Positions 23,737-32,902 of a stretch of DNA of 64,000 nt are shown here, one piece after another. This DNA is from Aurelia coerulea (lineage: Eukaryota > Cnidaria > Scyphozoa > Semaeostomeae > Ulmaridae): assembly GCA_039566865.1 (NCBI GenBank), contig CM076954.1, forward strand, positions 9,990,001 to 10,054,000. Reading direction: 5' to 3'. The translations under genes were made by a program, and so were the position numbers. Numbering within the stretch: the stretch's first letter is position 1; each line of letters begins with the position of its first letter. The notes beneath the pieces were generated by a model. The model was given only the letters and a program-made list of their open reading frames with translations. It made no database searches and had not been told where the DNA came from.

Positions 23737-23781
23737 CCAGTGCTGACGTTTCGCCCACTAGGGCATCTTCAGAGCAACTGG
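23737..23781 (-). ncRNA. Hammerhead ribozyme motif 2
   Basis: Same sequence and fold as motif 1, 205 bp further on in direct tandem orientation. Confidence 0.75.
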
Positions 23782-24008
23782 ATAATTTTAAGAAGTCAAC
23801 CTATATTTATAGTCAAAAAATTTAATTACAAGAATTTATGTCCATATAAGGTCCTTCCGGTTCTTCATAAAACGTTTAAGTTTCGTCCTTCTTGCTGTTG
23901 TTGTTGTTGTTTTGTCATTCTTCTTCATTGTATCCCGGTTGCTGTTCTTGTTGTTCTTTGTCATCTCACGTAAGATTGTTTCTTCGATGTTGTTGTGTTC
24001 TTTCTTGC

Positions 24009-24039
<31 letters not shown>

Positions 24040-24380
24040 CTTTGTCATTTACGTCAGATTGTTTCTTCGATGTTGTTGTGTTCTTTATTGCCGTCCTTGT
24101 TGCTATTGTTCTTCGTTGTCTTTGTTCTGATTGATGTTGTTGTTGTTGTTGTTGTTGTTCTTTGTCATTTCACGTAAGATTGTTTCTTCGATGTTGTTGT
24201 GTTCTTTATTGCCTTCCTTGTTGCTGTAGTTCTTCGTTGTCTTTTATTCTGATTGATGTTGTTGTTGTTGGTGTTGTTCTTTGTTATTTCACGTCAGATT
24301 GTTCTTTGTTGTTGTTGTTGCTGTTTCATATGATGTCAGATTGATGTTTCGTCGAGCGAGATTCGCCGTCCCAACTGGTT

Positions 24381-24608
24381 TCAGTCCTTCGTAGCCGGTG
24401 GCTGATTCCATGAATCTAAAGCCACATCGAGTATACCTGTACCCTTTTCTTTCGTTTCTTCTCGTTTCTTTTCTATTTGGCGTCTTTCACAATTCGAGTG
24501 TCTTTCTGAAGCATCGGTTCTGAGTTGCAGTCTTTGCTGTTGGTGTTTCTTGTTGCAGTTGGCTTGTTGTTGACTTTGAAGCGCTTCCTGTTCTTTATAG
24601 CGGGCCAT
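24381..24608 (-). CDS. Short glutamine/lysine-rich frame in retrozyme-like unit, copy 1
   Basis: A 75-residue frame (MARYKEQEALQSQQQANCNK..., ending SWNQPPATKD) on the same strand as the hammerheads. The other copy at 27263-27490 differs at only about two residues. No domain is recognised; it may be a fossil or chance frame in recently copied DNA. Confidence 0.3.
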   Translation of the reverse strand: MARYKEQEALQSQQQANCNKKHQQQRLQLRTDASERHSNCERRQIEKKREETKEKGTGILDVALDSWNQPPATKD

Positions 24609-24714
24609 TCGGCGTCTGCGTCCAGACTCAATATAATATATAGTGTACGATTAGAAGAGGGCCTAACTACTCAAAGAAACAGGCATCTGTTTGGTCTTTT
24701 GCGCTTTTTCTTTT

Positions 24715-24759
24715 CCAGTGCTGACGTTTCGCCCACTAGGGCATCTTCAGAGCAACTGG
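24715..24759 (-). ncRNA. Hammerhead ribozyme motif 3
   Basis: Same core and helices as motif 1, located in repeat X3. Confidence 0.75.
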
Positions 24760-24861
24760 ATAATTTTAAGAAGTCAACCTATATTTATAGTCAAAAAATT
24801 TGATTACAAGAATTTATGTCCATATAAGGTCCTTCCGGTTCTTCATAAAACGTTTAAGTTT

Positions 24862-25270
24862 CAGAAATACGGCAATAAAGAACACAACAACATCGAAGAA
24901 ACAATCTTACGTGAAATGACAAAGAACAACAACAACAACAACAACAACATCAATCAGAACAAAGACAACGAAGAACAATAGCAACAACAACAGCAAGAAA
25001 GAACACAACAACATCGAAGAAACAATCTTACGTGAGATGAGAAAGAACAACAAGAACAGCAACCGGGATACAATGAAGAAGAATGACAAAACAACAACAA
25101 CAACAGCAAGAAGGACGAAACTTAAACGTTTTATGAAGAACCGGAAGGACCTTATATGGACATAAATTCTTGTAATTAAATTTTTTGACTATAAATATAG
25201 GTTGACTTCTTAAAATTATCCAGTTGCTCTGAAGATGCCCTAGTGGGCGAAACGTCAGCACTGGAAAAGA
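24862..25270 (+). repeat. Inverted partial copy of the retrozyme-like unit
   Basis: CAA-rich minisatellite followed by an X repeat, in opposite orientation to X1-X3, truncated at 25270 just after the hammerhead motif. With X3 it forms an immediate head-to-head inverted pair. Confidence 0.8.
25220..25264 (+). ncRNA. Hammerhead ribozyme motif 4
   Basis: Plus-strand copy with the same helix I (CCAGTTGCT with AGCACTGG), CTGAAGA, helix II GCCC/GGGC and GAAACGTC. Confidence 0.75.
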
Positions 25271-25547
25271 TCAAAGGACCTTAGAAGTGACGCACGGGCT
25301 TAATGATTTTTATTGTGAAATTTTCCAAATTATGCCATGAGAATGCAAAGGAAGATCAGTGCAATTTTATTGCACCTTCCTCGAAATATGAGTAAATATG
25401 CTGTAATGTTACGTTACAGAATGCAGTCTGAGGAAGCAACCATCAAAAATTGGCGTGCAGGAAATGTTTAGTCTTTGCTTGAAGATTTTTCAGTGGAGAA
25501 CAAACAATCTAATTAAACACACAAGCAATCAAATTAATCACGAAATA

Positions 25548-25967
25548 CACGTTTTTTTATTATAAGAAACTTGGATCAGCATTTGGTACTAAAAGTTTCT
25601 TAATTTCGCATGAAAATTTCGGTGTTTTAGTAGTAAAAGTTTCTTAATTAGTTTCTTATTTGTTTGGGCCTAAAATTGCGGTATTGTTCGAAGTTGAGCC
25701 TTCTTCTCGAGAAAGGGCTTCCATTTTGCATTGACATTGTCATCAAGAAGAAGCCATGCACATCAAGGCAAAAATTTACCAATTTTGCAGTTAAAAGTCA
25801 AGAAAAGACGGAGGCACCTTTGTTAGAGAGACATAGAATAAGAGAGACATACAGATATAACGTTTTAGAGTTTCTTAACTGTTCTTGAGCGTAGTACTAG
25901 AGTTTCTTAAATTTTTGGTCATCGTAGTACTAGTTTCTTATAAACCAGTTTCTTATAAAAAAACGTG
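25548..25967. mobile_element. 420-bp TA-flanked inverted-repeat element (family T, copy 2)
   Basis: The ends are CACGTTTTTTTATTATAAGA on the left and the complement of CACGTTTTTTTATAAGAAAC on the right, flanked by TA (25546-25547, 25968-25969). Repeated AGTTTCTTA blocks inside match those of 15905-16268. The internal frame of 74 residues has no recognised domain. Confidence 0.72.
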
Positions 25968-26864
25968 TAATCCGTTTTCAGCATGATTAAACAGTGCTAG
26001 TGTTAATAAGAAACTCTTTTCAAGAATTCAACTAAGAACTAAACCAGTAAGAACCTCGACTGAGAACTTGGATACTGCTCAAAAAACTTGTTTATTTTGT
26101 CTGAGAAGGTAATTCGCATACTGGCGCTGTATTCTGGTAAAACTCACGAAATGCTTGGGAAGTTACCTATCAATGAATACAACGAACATGTAAGAAGGAT
26201 GCGGAGAAACTGCAAAAACCTTTGGTACCCATGATCTGCTAATTTCAACTGTTTACTGAAAGCTAAAAGAGACTTTCAGTACTGGGTGGGAAAATTTATT
26301 GGTTTCTTGAAAACTCTTCGATTGTTGTTCTACTTGACTGATCAGCTGCCTAAAAGTTCTTAGAAAACTAACAATAATCTTGAAAAAATGCTAACAAAGA
26401 GCTTTTTGAAATAATTTTGATGGGAACGTCATTGGGCTAATTACTGCACTCAAAGAGTTCATTTTGTTGGAGAAATTTCCCTTAGCAACCAATCTCATTC
26501 TGTGAAATGATGCATCAACACAGGCGAGCAAGGTGGCTGCCATGCCAAACACATTATATTTTCCAATCTCGGCCTGTTCTCAGCTGCAGTCCCTCTATTT
26601 TCCAGAAGTTTATTATTCACAATTTAGCGCAAACCTCAAGATCAATGTGCTTTGCACAAGTCAACTTAGAGGTCTAGCCCGAACAAAACATTGAATTCAG
26701 ACTATTGCTGAACAAATTAAAAGTCTAGGCCTACTTTTGAAGCAAAATCGGCTAGCCTATGATTCAAATAAAATGCACAGAAAGTTTAAAAAATGCAAGG
26801 CTTGAATTGAAAATTGATTTTAAGCAGCTACGAAAAAGTAAGTTGATAAACTTCTTGATCAAAG
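25968..26864. other. Interior of composite element, no gene seen
   Basis: AT-rich sequence without recognised similarity. Confidence 0.4.
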
Positions 26865-26877
26865 ATGAGAGACGTAC

Positions 26878-27080
26878 CTTTCTCTCGTTGAATGCAGTTT
26901 TTCATCCAGCATTTTGAGCGCGCAGGCTCCGCGACCATGATTCGTTCTTTCCGTAGAGCGGCCGCGCGTGCTCAAACCGCTGGAGCGTTTGACCTTTGAG
27001 ATGTCATACACCTCAGGAGGGCCTCCGCTGAACGACCAGCTTCGAACTCGCGTTGTTGCAAGGCTTGATGTGGACTTCAT
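26878..27080 (-). CDS. Candidate exon, product unknown
   Basis: This is a GC-richer island in AT-rich surroundings. The minus-strand frame starts MKSTSSLATTRVRSWSFSGG, is rich in Ser, Thr and Arg, and runs through LKMLDEKLHSTRER. There it meets a strong 5' splice-site consensus (GAAAG then GTACGT at 26877-26872). The composition and codon phase suggest a first coding exon, host-derived or part of the surrounding element. No domain is recognised with confidence, and no downstream exon was found in the window. Confidence 0.3.
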
Positions 27081-27262
27081 CACGTCCTTCACCCCATGAC
27101 ATAAAGGATTTTGTAAACAGGAAAATGCCCACCACCCCTATGACTTCACTACCGTGCGTCAAAAAAGCGCAAAAGACCAAACAGATGCCTGTTTCTTTGA
27201 GTAGTTAGGCCCTCTTCTAACCGTACACTATATATTATATTGAGTCTGGACGCAGACGCCGA

Positions 27263-27490
27263 ATGGCCCGCTATAAAGAACAGGAAGCGCTTCAAAGTCA
27301 ACAACAAGCCAACTGCAACAAGAAACACCAACAGCAAAGACTGCAACTCAGAACCGATGCTTCAGAAAGACACTCGAATTGTGAAAGACGCCACATAGAA
27401 AAGAAACGAGAAGAAACGAAAGAAAAGGGTACAGGTATACTCGAGGTGGCTTTAGATTCATGGAATCAGCCACCGGCTACGAAGGACTGA
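27263..27490 (+). CDS. Short glutamine/lysine-rich frame, copy 2
   Basis: 75 residues, MARYKEQEALQSQQQANCNK..., same frame as 24381-24608 with two visible substitutions (Q to H, D to E). Function unknown. Confidence 0.3.
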   Translation: MARYKEQEALQSQQQANCNKKHQQQRLQLRTDASERHSNCERRHIEKKREETKEKGTGILEVALDSWNQPPATKD

Positions 27491-27589
27491 AACCAGTTGG
27501 GACGGCGAATCTCGCTCGACGAAACATCAATCTGACATCATATGAAACAGCAACAACAACAACAAAGAACAATCTGACATGAAATAACA

Positions 27590-28070
27590 AAGAACAACAA
27601 CAACAACAACAACATCAATCAGAATAAAAGACAACGAAGAACTACAGCAACAAGGACGGCAATAAAGAACACAACAACATCGAAGAAACAATCTTAGGTG
27701 AAATGACAAAGAACAACAACAACAACAACAACATCAATCAGAACAAAGACAACGAAGAACAATAGCAACAAGGACGGCAATAAAGAACACAACAACATCG
27801 AAGAAACAATCTGACGTAAATGACAAAGAACAACAACAACAACAACAACAACATCAATCAGAACAAAGACAACGAAGAACAATAGCAACAAGGACGGCAA
27901 TAAAGAACACAACAACATCGAAGAAACAATCTGACGTAAATGACAAAGAACAACAACAACAACAACAACAACATCAATCAGAACAAAGACAACGAAGAAC
28001 AATAGCAACAACAACAGCAAGAAAGAACACAACAACATTGAAGAAACAATCTTACGTGAGATGACAAAGA
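27590..28070. repeat. Minisatellite with ~120-bp period and CAA-rich core
   Basis: Tandem units each contain a (CAA)n run, CATCAATCAGAACAAAGACA, CAAGGACGGCAATAAAGAAC and ACATCGAAGAAACAATCT. Two adjacent units (about 27813 and 27933) are spaced exactly 120 bp. The mirror array at 23890-24330 has the same structure. Hydrophobic frames on the opposite strand are by-products of the repeat. Confidence 0.85.
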
Positions 28071-28243
28071 ACAACAAGAACAGCAACCGGGATACAATGA
28101 AGAAGAATGACAAAACAACAACAACAACAGCAAGAAGGACGAAACTTAAACGTTTTATGAAGAACCGGAAGGACCTTATATGGACATAAATTCTTGTAAT
28201 TAAATTTTTTGACTATAAATATAGGTTGACTTCTTAAAATTAT

Positions 28244-28288
28244 CCAGTTGCTCTGAAGATGCCCTAGTGGGCGAAACGTCAGCACTGG
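28244..28288 (+). ncRNA. Hammerhead ribozyme motif 5
   Basis: Plus-strand copy, same core and helices as motif 4. Confidence 0.75.
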
Positions 28289-28532
28289 AAAAGAAAAAGC
28301 GCAAAAGACCAAACAGATGCCTGTTTCTTTGAGTAGTTAGGCCCTCTTCTAACCGTACACTATCTATTATTAGGTATCATTAGGTATAGATTTATGATCA
28401 AATGTTATCTCCGAGTGTTAATTAGTTTTGACAATGAGTTAATATACCATTTAATGGGATTACTCCATTTGGGCCCTGGATAGGAGAATTACTCCATTTG
28501 GTCCCTACTCCATTTGGGTCTTCTCCGAGCCA

Positions 28533-28850
28533 CTATGTATGTCTTGTTTTGATGTTCTGCGATGGAACGTTGAACAATAAAATTACTCGTATTCACGATC
28601 TGCAGTTGCTGATGACTGAGATCTATGAAACAAGATCCTTTCTCCGCAGCTTCGACGACTCGGTTGGCCATTTTCGACATCTTCACGCGCAAAGGACTCC
28701 GGACCACAAGAAAGCTTGGTCAGTGTTTTGCGATTCTTTAGCTATAACTGTATATAGATTGTATTACTGTAATTAGGATATTCATTTTCTTACTTAAGTA
28801 TGGCGTTTGTAAGCTGAAGGGATTTTGTGTATGAAGAATTCAAAATGAAA
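28533..28850 (+). pseudogene. LINE family J relic, right part
   Basis: Continues the relic at 21820-22120: MFCDGTLNNKITRIHDLQLL and MTEIYETRS, followed by a 3' UTR ending GAAGGGATTTTGTGTATGAA and an A-rich tail. The tail matches that at 4185-4230. Confidence 0.65.
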
Positions 28851-29024
28851 AAAAAATCACGCAAGACCATAAAAAAGCAATCTGATTGGCGGCTCAAAAA
28901 GTTGAGCAAGATTCAAAAATTAGTCTCAAAATAATATATGGATGATTATGAGTCTAAATTTTAACGGAATGATTAAAACAGTAAATAATCAATTCAATTC
29001 AAAGGAGCAAAACTTAGACGAACG
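28851..29024. other. Short intergenic stretch
   Basis: AT-rich, nothing recognised. Confidence 0.4.
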
Positions 29025-29395
29025 TCATCAGTCTAGACCTTGCCCTACTCAAAATTTGGAAACAATACTCGCTATAGTTGTTACCACACGCATCAACACT
29101 CAGTAAATGTGTTGAGATGAAACTCTCTACTTGGTCATCGGACAAGGTTTTTGGTCCGAAGAAGAGTCCGGTGTACATTAGACTACCATATATCGGTGAT
29201 TCATCTTACAGGTTTGAATGTCAAATTCGTAAAGCTATTAATCGTTGTTACAACATCGTTTATTCTAGGGTCATTTTTGCGTCTCTCTTCGTATGCTGCC
29301 TACAGTCCAAAAGGATATCATACCTGCCATTAACTTGAGTAATGTTGTGTTTGAATTTACGTGCGAGTGAGAATTCAAGAACAAATTGAGGGAAC

Positions 29396-29610
29396 AAAGA
29401 TCTTCATATTGTTTTTTTTAAGAATTAAATGAACAATTTTGAACTTCAATGAAAGACTGTAAACGCGTATAGCTGTATAAGTTTTATTAGGTCTAGGTAG
29501 TATACTTTCATTTCTATTTATAACTACATTGTAACTTTTACTTTGAGGACCCCCATGAAAAGCAGCTCTTAGTGATTGGGGCATCCTCTGAAAAGATAGT
29601 TCGTCAATCA
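29396..29610 (+). mobile_element. LINE 3' tail inserted in the PLE
   Basis: Contains GAGGACCCCCATGAAAAGCA and GTGATTGGGGCATCCTC, alignable with the tail at 9297-9345. It interrupts the PLE between FEFTCE and NARYVGRTSQRL. Confidence 0.55.
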
Positions 29611-30128
29611 ATCAATGCTCGCTACGTAGGTAGGACATCCCAAAGACTTGTTGACATGATAAGACAACATGTGCCCCTAGCAATAAGGAAAGGTACTGAC
29701 AGGTGCAACAACGGTCGGTTTCAACCAAAAGAAAAATGCAAAGCTGGCCCGGCTAAACAATAAAGTGATCCCGCCATTGGTACGCATTTACTAAGTAGTA
29801 ATGAGTGTGGTAACAACTATAGCGAGGATTTTTTCCAAATTTTGAGCAGGGCAAGGTCTGCCTTCCACCCACGTGCTTCCACATCAAGGTTTTAGAAGCG
29901 GTTTTTATCAAACTTCGAGATGCCACCCTCTGCCGATGGAAGGAGTTGTATTCACGTTGCAAATGTTCTGATTTGGTGCCAAAGGCTTTGATCTTTTGCG
30001 GCTGTTAACTGAGTTTAGCCAATGACTGGCTAAGGTGTTATTGACATGTGATTTTCAATTTTGTTTGTTCGTATGATAATAAAAGTGACCTGTTTTTATC
30101 GCTAATTGTGTTCTTCGCACGAACCGAA

Positions 30129-30152
30129 CTGATGAGTGTGCCACGAAACGTG
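30129..30152 (+). ncRNA. Hammerhead-like core in PLE 3' flank
   Basis: CTGATGA, helix II GTG/CAC with TGC loop, GAAA, then ACGTGT as possible intermolecular helix III. Matches the minus-strand motif at 17143-17168. Helix I is weak. Sense orientation relative to the PLE, as expected. Confidence 0.55.
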
Positions 30153-30191
30153 TTTTTGCTTATTCAGCGTTGTTCTTTATTGTAGTTACTG

Positions 30192-30252
30192 GTGAGTTAC
30201 CAACTTATTTCTTTCCTTTTAGGTGTTAAGATTAATTCGTTTCTCTCTTGCA
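30192..30252 (+). other. Possible spliceosomal intron in PLE flank
   Basis: A GTGAGTTACC donor-like site and a TTTCTCTCTTGCAG acceptor-like site lie 40 bp downstream of the hammerhead-like core. The same arrangement is seen in the other copy (16.9-17.4 kb, minus strand). PLEs are known to carry introns. Confidence 0.45.
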
Positions 30253-30450
30253 GGATTCGACAGTTTGCTCCCTAGTTACAGGTTCATTTTGGATGTTGTT
30301 CTTTTACAGGAGTTAACAGTCTTCTTTCTACATATTACGGTGTTTCGTTGTGTGGGCGTTGCGCTTACGCGTTTAATACGATGAGTCCGTAATTTAAGGC
30401 TATTCAAAAATTTTGTACCAAAAATCATGTTTACAAATTTCCTTTTCGTG

Positions 30451-31134
30451 TGTTTCGTGTGAAATATATAATTGACAATCTCATGTGAAATGTTGAGTCC
30501 TACACGATGAGCTTTTTTATACACAATCTAAAAATGTACCATTTAAGAAAAACATAGTTACAAAGACGATAACACTGGGAGCATGATAGGCATGGCTACC
30601 CAAAATGATCTTTAACAAATAACAATACAGATACGAAAGGCTATACCAAAGTTCTGTTGGTCTCTCCGTAGGGAGAACTAGCTTATCGCAGAGGTATAGA
30701 TGACACTGCTGCTTGGTTCGAAATTTAAAGTTGACAGATTTTGTTATAGTTTTTGGTAACATAGATAGATTATACATTTACGATGAGCTTTATATAGAAC
30801 AAAAATGTGCGGCGACAAAATTCGATTTGATAATCAATCCTTGTCATTTCAAAGATGCTTCAAAACCAGGAAGCGCAAACTATCGCTGGAGTTTCTAGCT
30901 GAATTTAGACTGAATCCAGAAAAAAACATCTTAGTTCGCGAATTAGCCTGGCGAAAAATTGAAAATATCACCAAGTATGATCAACGCCTTTAACTTGCAA
31001 ATTCAGATTATTCGAAGCCAGCAAGATTTTCTATTCATCTGGATCATTCAAATAAGGGCACATTTGCACACGTGAAACAAAAATACCACCTATCAAATGA
31101 GGCTTGGAAATAGCTTAGATAGGGTATACACTCA
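30451..31134. other. No recognisable gene
   Basis: AT-rich, short frames only; nothing assigned. Confidence 0.4.
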
Positions 31135-31976
31135 TCTGTATTCATTGGTTTCTGGCTTTCGACAAAGATATAGCCCACAACATGTTCTGCTTCGAGTAGT
31201 AGAGACTTGAAAAACTGTCTCGATATGTCATGTATAGCAGGAACAATCTAATAGATTTGTCAAAAGCATCTGATTGTATACCCCATTACCTAATGATTGC
31301 AAAGCTAGAGGCCTATGGGTTCGAGAGAAATACTCTAAAATTCGTTTCTCATTACCTAACAAACCGAACAAAAGGTTCAAAATAGGCTCCACATAAAGCT
31401 CACCAAACGATATCTCAATTGGTGTACCGCAAGGGTCTGTTGTTAAACCTTTTACTTTCCAACCTCTTTATAAATGACCTGTTTTATACGGAATTGGAAT
31501 TGGAGACATGTAACTTTGCTGATGACATGACTATTTACGCGTGCAAAACATCCGTAGACGCAGTCATGATTAGATAGATAAGATGATTACCTACAGGGTT
31601 TAATGCAATGGTTGACTGACAACAGCATGAGTGCCAATCCTTCAAATTCCAGATAATGCTTCGTTGGCCAAAGGACACACAAAAACCATGCCTTAACATG
31701 AAGGGCAAATTGATTGCATCACGCAAACATGTAAAACCTCCAGGTGTAAACATTAACAACTCACTCGAGTTTGAAACGCATGTAAAAGAGCTGTGTAAGA
31801 AAGTAAAGCAAGAGGTGCATTTGGAAGATTAAAGTAAATCATCGGGGTTAAAAGCAACTTAGCTAGGGGGACTGGGTCCATCTAAATATCACCTATTGTA
31901 TTTGATCTTCTTGATCGATGAAAACAAAATGAAGATTACTGGCGCCTGCCGTTGTCTTGTGTATGTTTAGATTATG
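31135..31976 (+). pseudogene. LINE family J reverse-transcriptase relic (left part)
   Basis: RT-like blocks in shifting frames: LIDLSKASDCIPHYLMIAKL (motif A region), LEAYGFERNTLKFVSHYLTN, a broken motif B, LFINDLFYTELE, CNFADDMTIYACK (FADD, motif C), MKGKLIASRKHVKPPGVNIN and LEFETHVKELCKKVK. Many stops. It is interrupted at 31976 by a 5.6-kb element and resumes at 37584. Confidence 0.78.
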
Positions 31977-32110
31977 TAGCCTGCGTGCAGCCTTAACTCC
32001 TCCTCGAAGAAAAAGTAGAGTCTGCGCAACAACGAAACAAAGCTCGTATTAGCCTCGCTTGGATCCACGGTGGTAATTATTTTTGATTGTTTATTGATTG
32101 TGTATGATCC

Positions 32111-32152
32111 AATCAAATCCATCTGGCAACTTTCTGCCAGATTGGTTTGATT
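32111..32152. other. Short stem-loop
   Basis: AATCAAATCCATCTGGC and GCCAGATTGGTTTGATT can pair (17-bp stem, two mismatches) around an 8-nt loop, inside the left part of the 5.6-kb element. Possible subterminal hairpin of that element. Confidence 0.5.
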
Positions 32153-32772
32153 GTAGTTTCTATTGTTGATTGTTCACTGCCTTTCTGCATACAAATTTCG
32201 AATCGCGCGGTGCGAAAAAAAACAATGAACAAACCTCACAGACTTCATAATAGCCAAGAGTCTGCTCGTGTCAAATTGACTGAATTGCAGTTTCTTGTAC
32301 TTGTGTTTTGACGCTCTCTCTAGTAGAACAACTGTAGAATAGCCTTTCGCACTCCAAGCTTGCTCGCCGTCACAATCAACCAAAACTTCAATGTAAACGA
32401 AGAAACTGCAGCACTGCAAGGCCAGGCAGGACCGGACAAGTCAGGCTGAGTCGTACAACTCACATCACAGATAATTCTATTTGTCAAAGCCACAGCCTTC
32501 GTCTCTTGAAGTGAAATAACTCGAAATTTATCATGTTGGCGAGACGCAACAAAACCGATATTTGAATGTAAGAAATTCAGAAATAATAAGGGCAGTGTTT
32601 CTCCAAAACAACTATTCGTAAATTCCAATTACAAAAGTGAATGTCGTTTATGGACGGCAAGAACATTTCAAATTGAAATGAAAAGGGCGGAATGTTATCA
32701 CTGCTGACTTTGAATACCAAATTATGCCATCAGCATTTACTTTCACATGCTTGATAAATTCAGTTTATATTT

Positions 32773-32870
32773 CATACATACATACATAAATACATACATA
32801 CATACATACAAACATACATACATACATACATACATACATACATACATACATACATACATACATACATACA

Positions 32871-32900
<30 letters not shown>
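32773..32900. repeat. (CATA)n microsatellite, 3' flank of R2-type LINE copy 1
   Basis: Nearly perfect CATA repeats with a few AAATA or AACA interruptions, abutting the LINE 3' terminus (TAGTTTTACTTATT on the plus strand) at 32901. Confidence 0.97.

Positions 32901-32902
<2 letters not shown>

Larger units (their letters stand above)
23679..24861 (-). mobile_element. Retrozyme-like or non-autonomous PLE unit (X-Y-X)
   Basis: Two near-identical ~200-220-bp repeats (X2 about 23679-23880, X3 about 24642-24861), each with a hammerhead motif, flank a ~760-bp central region (Y) with no reverse transcriptase. Y holds a TTG/CAA-rich minisatellite and, on the minus strand, a 75-residue glutamine-rich frame starting MARYKEQEALQ. 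Direct hammerhead repeats around a noncoding or near-noncoding core are the architecture of retrozymes and defective PLEs. Mobility is not shown. Confidence 0.6.
27166..28365 (+). mobile_element. Retrozyme-like unit, inverted second copy
   Basis: The reverse-complement counterpart of 23679-24650. It has a partial X repeat (27166-27240), the glutamine-rich frame, a CAA-rich minisatellite and a full X repeat (about 28143-28362) with its hammerhead. The two copies are nearly identical and form the arms of a large inverted repeat about 2.3 kb apart. Confidence 0.65.
22121..28532. mobile_element. 6.4-kb inverted-repeat-bounded composite element
   Basis: The ends TGGCTCGGAGAAGACCCAAA and its complement start imperfect inverted repeats of about 150 bp (22121-22270 and 28385-28532). 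Each carries three subterminal copies of CCAAATGGAGTA. The block splits a LINE relic, with roughly TGTCTTGTTTGA present on both sides as a possible duplication. It contains hammerhead repeats, a CAA-rich minisatellite, a family-T element and a GC-richer exon-like stretch, but no recognisable transposase. It may be a large non-autonomous DNA transposon that accumulated nested insertions (inference). Confidence 0.65.
29025..30450 (+). pseudogene. Penelope-like element, decayed, with inverted 3' fragment at its 5' end
   Basis: 29025-29105 is the reverse complement of about 29790-29870 (the coding end). From 29106 the element reads forward: SPVYIRLPYIGDSSYRFECQ, RKAINRCYNIVYSRVIF, LSNVVFEFTCE, then after a LINE-tail insert the GIY-YIG endonuclease remnant ARYVGRTSQRLVDMIRQHVP and HLLSSNECGNNYSEDF with FQILSRARSAFH. 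A 3' flank with hammerhead-like motif and intron-like sites follows. Stops and the insert inactivate it. Confidence 0.75.

Noticed and set aside
27694..28113. 139-residue hydrophobic Val/Leu/Phe-rich frame resembling a membrane protein
   Set aside because: It is the antisense reading of the CAA-rich minisatellite; the repeat explains both openness and composition.
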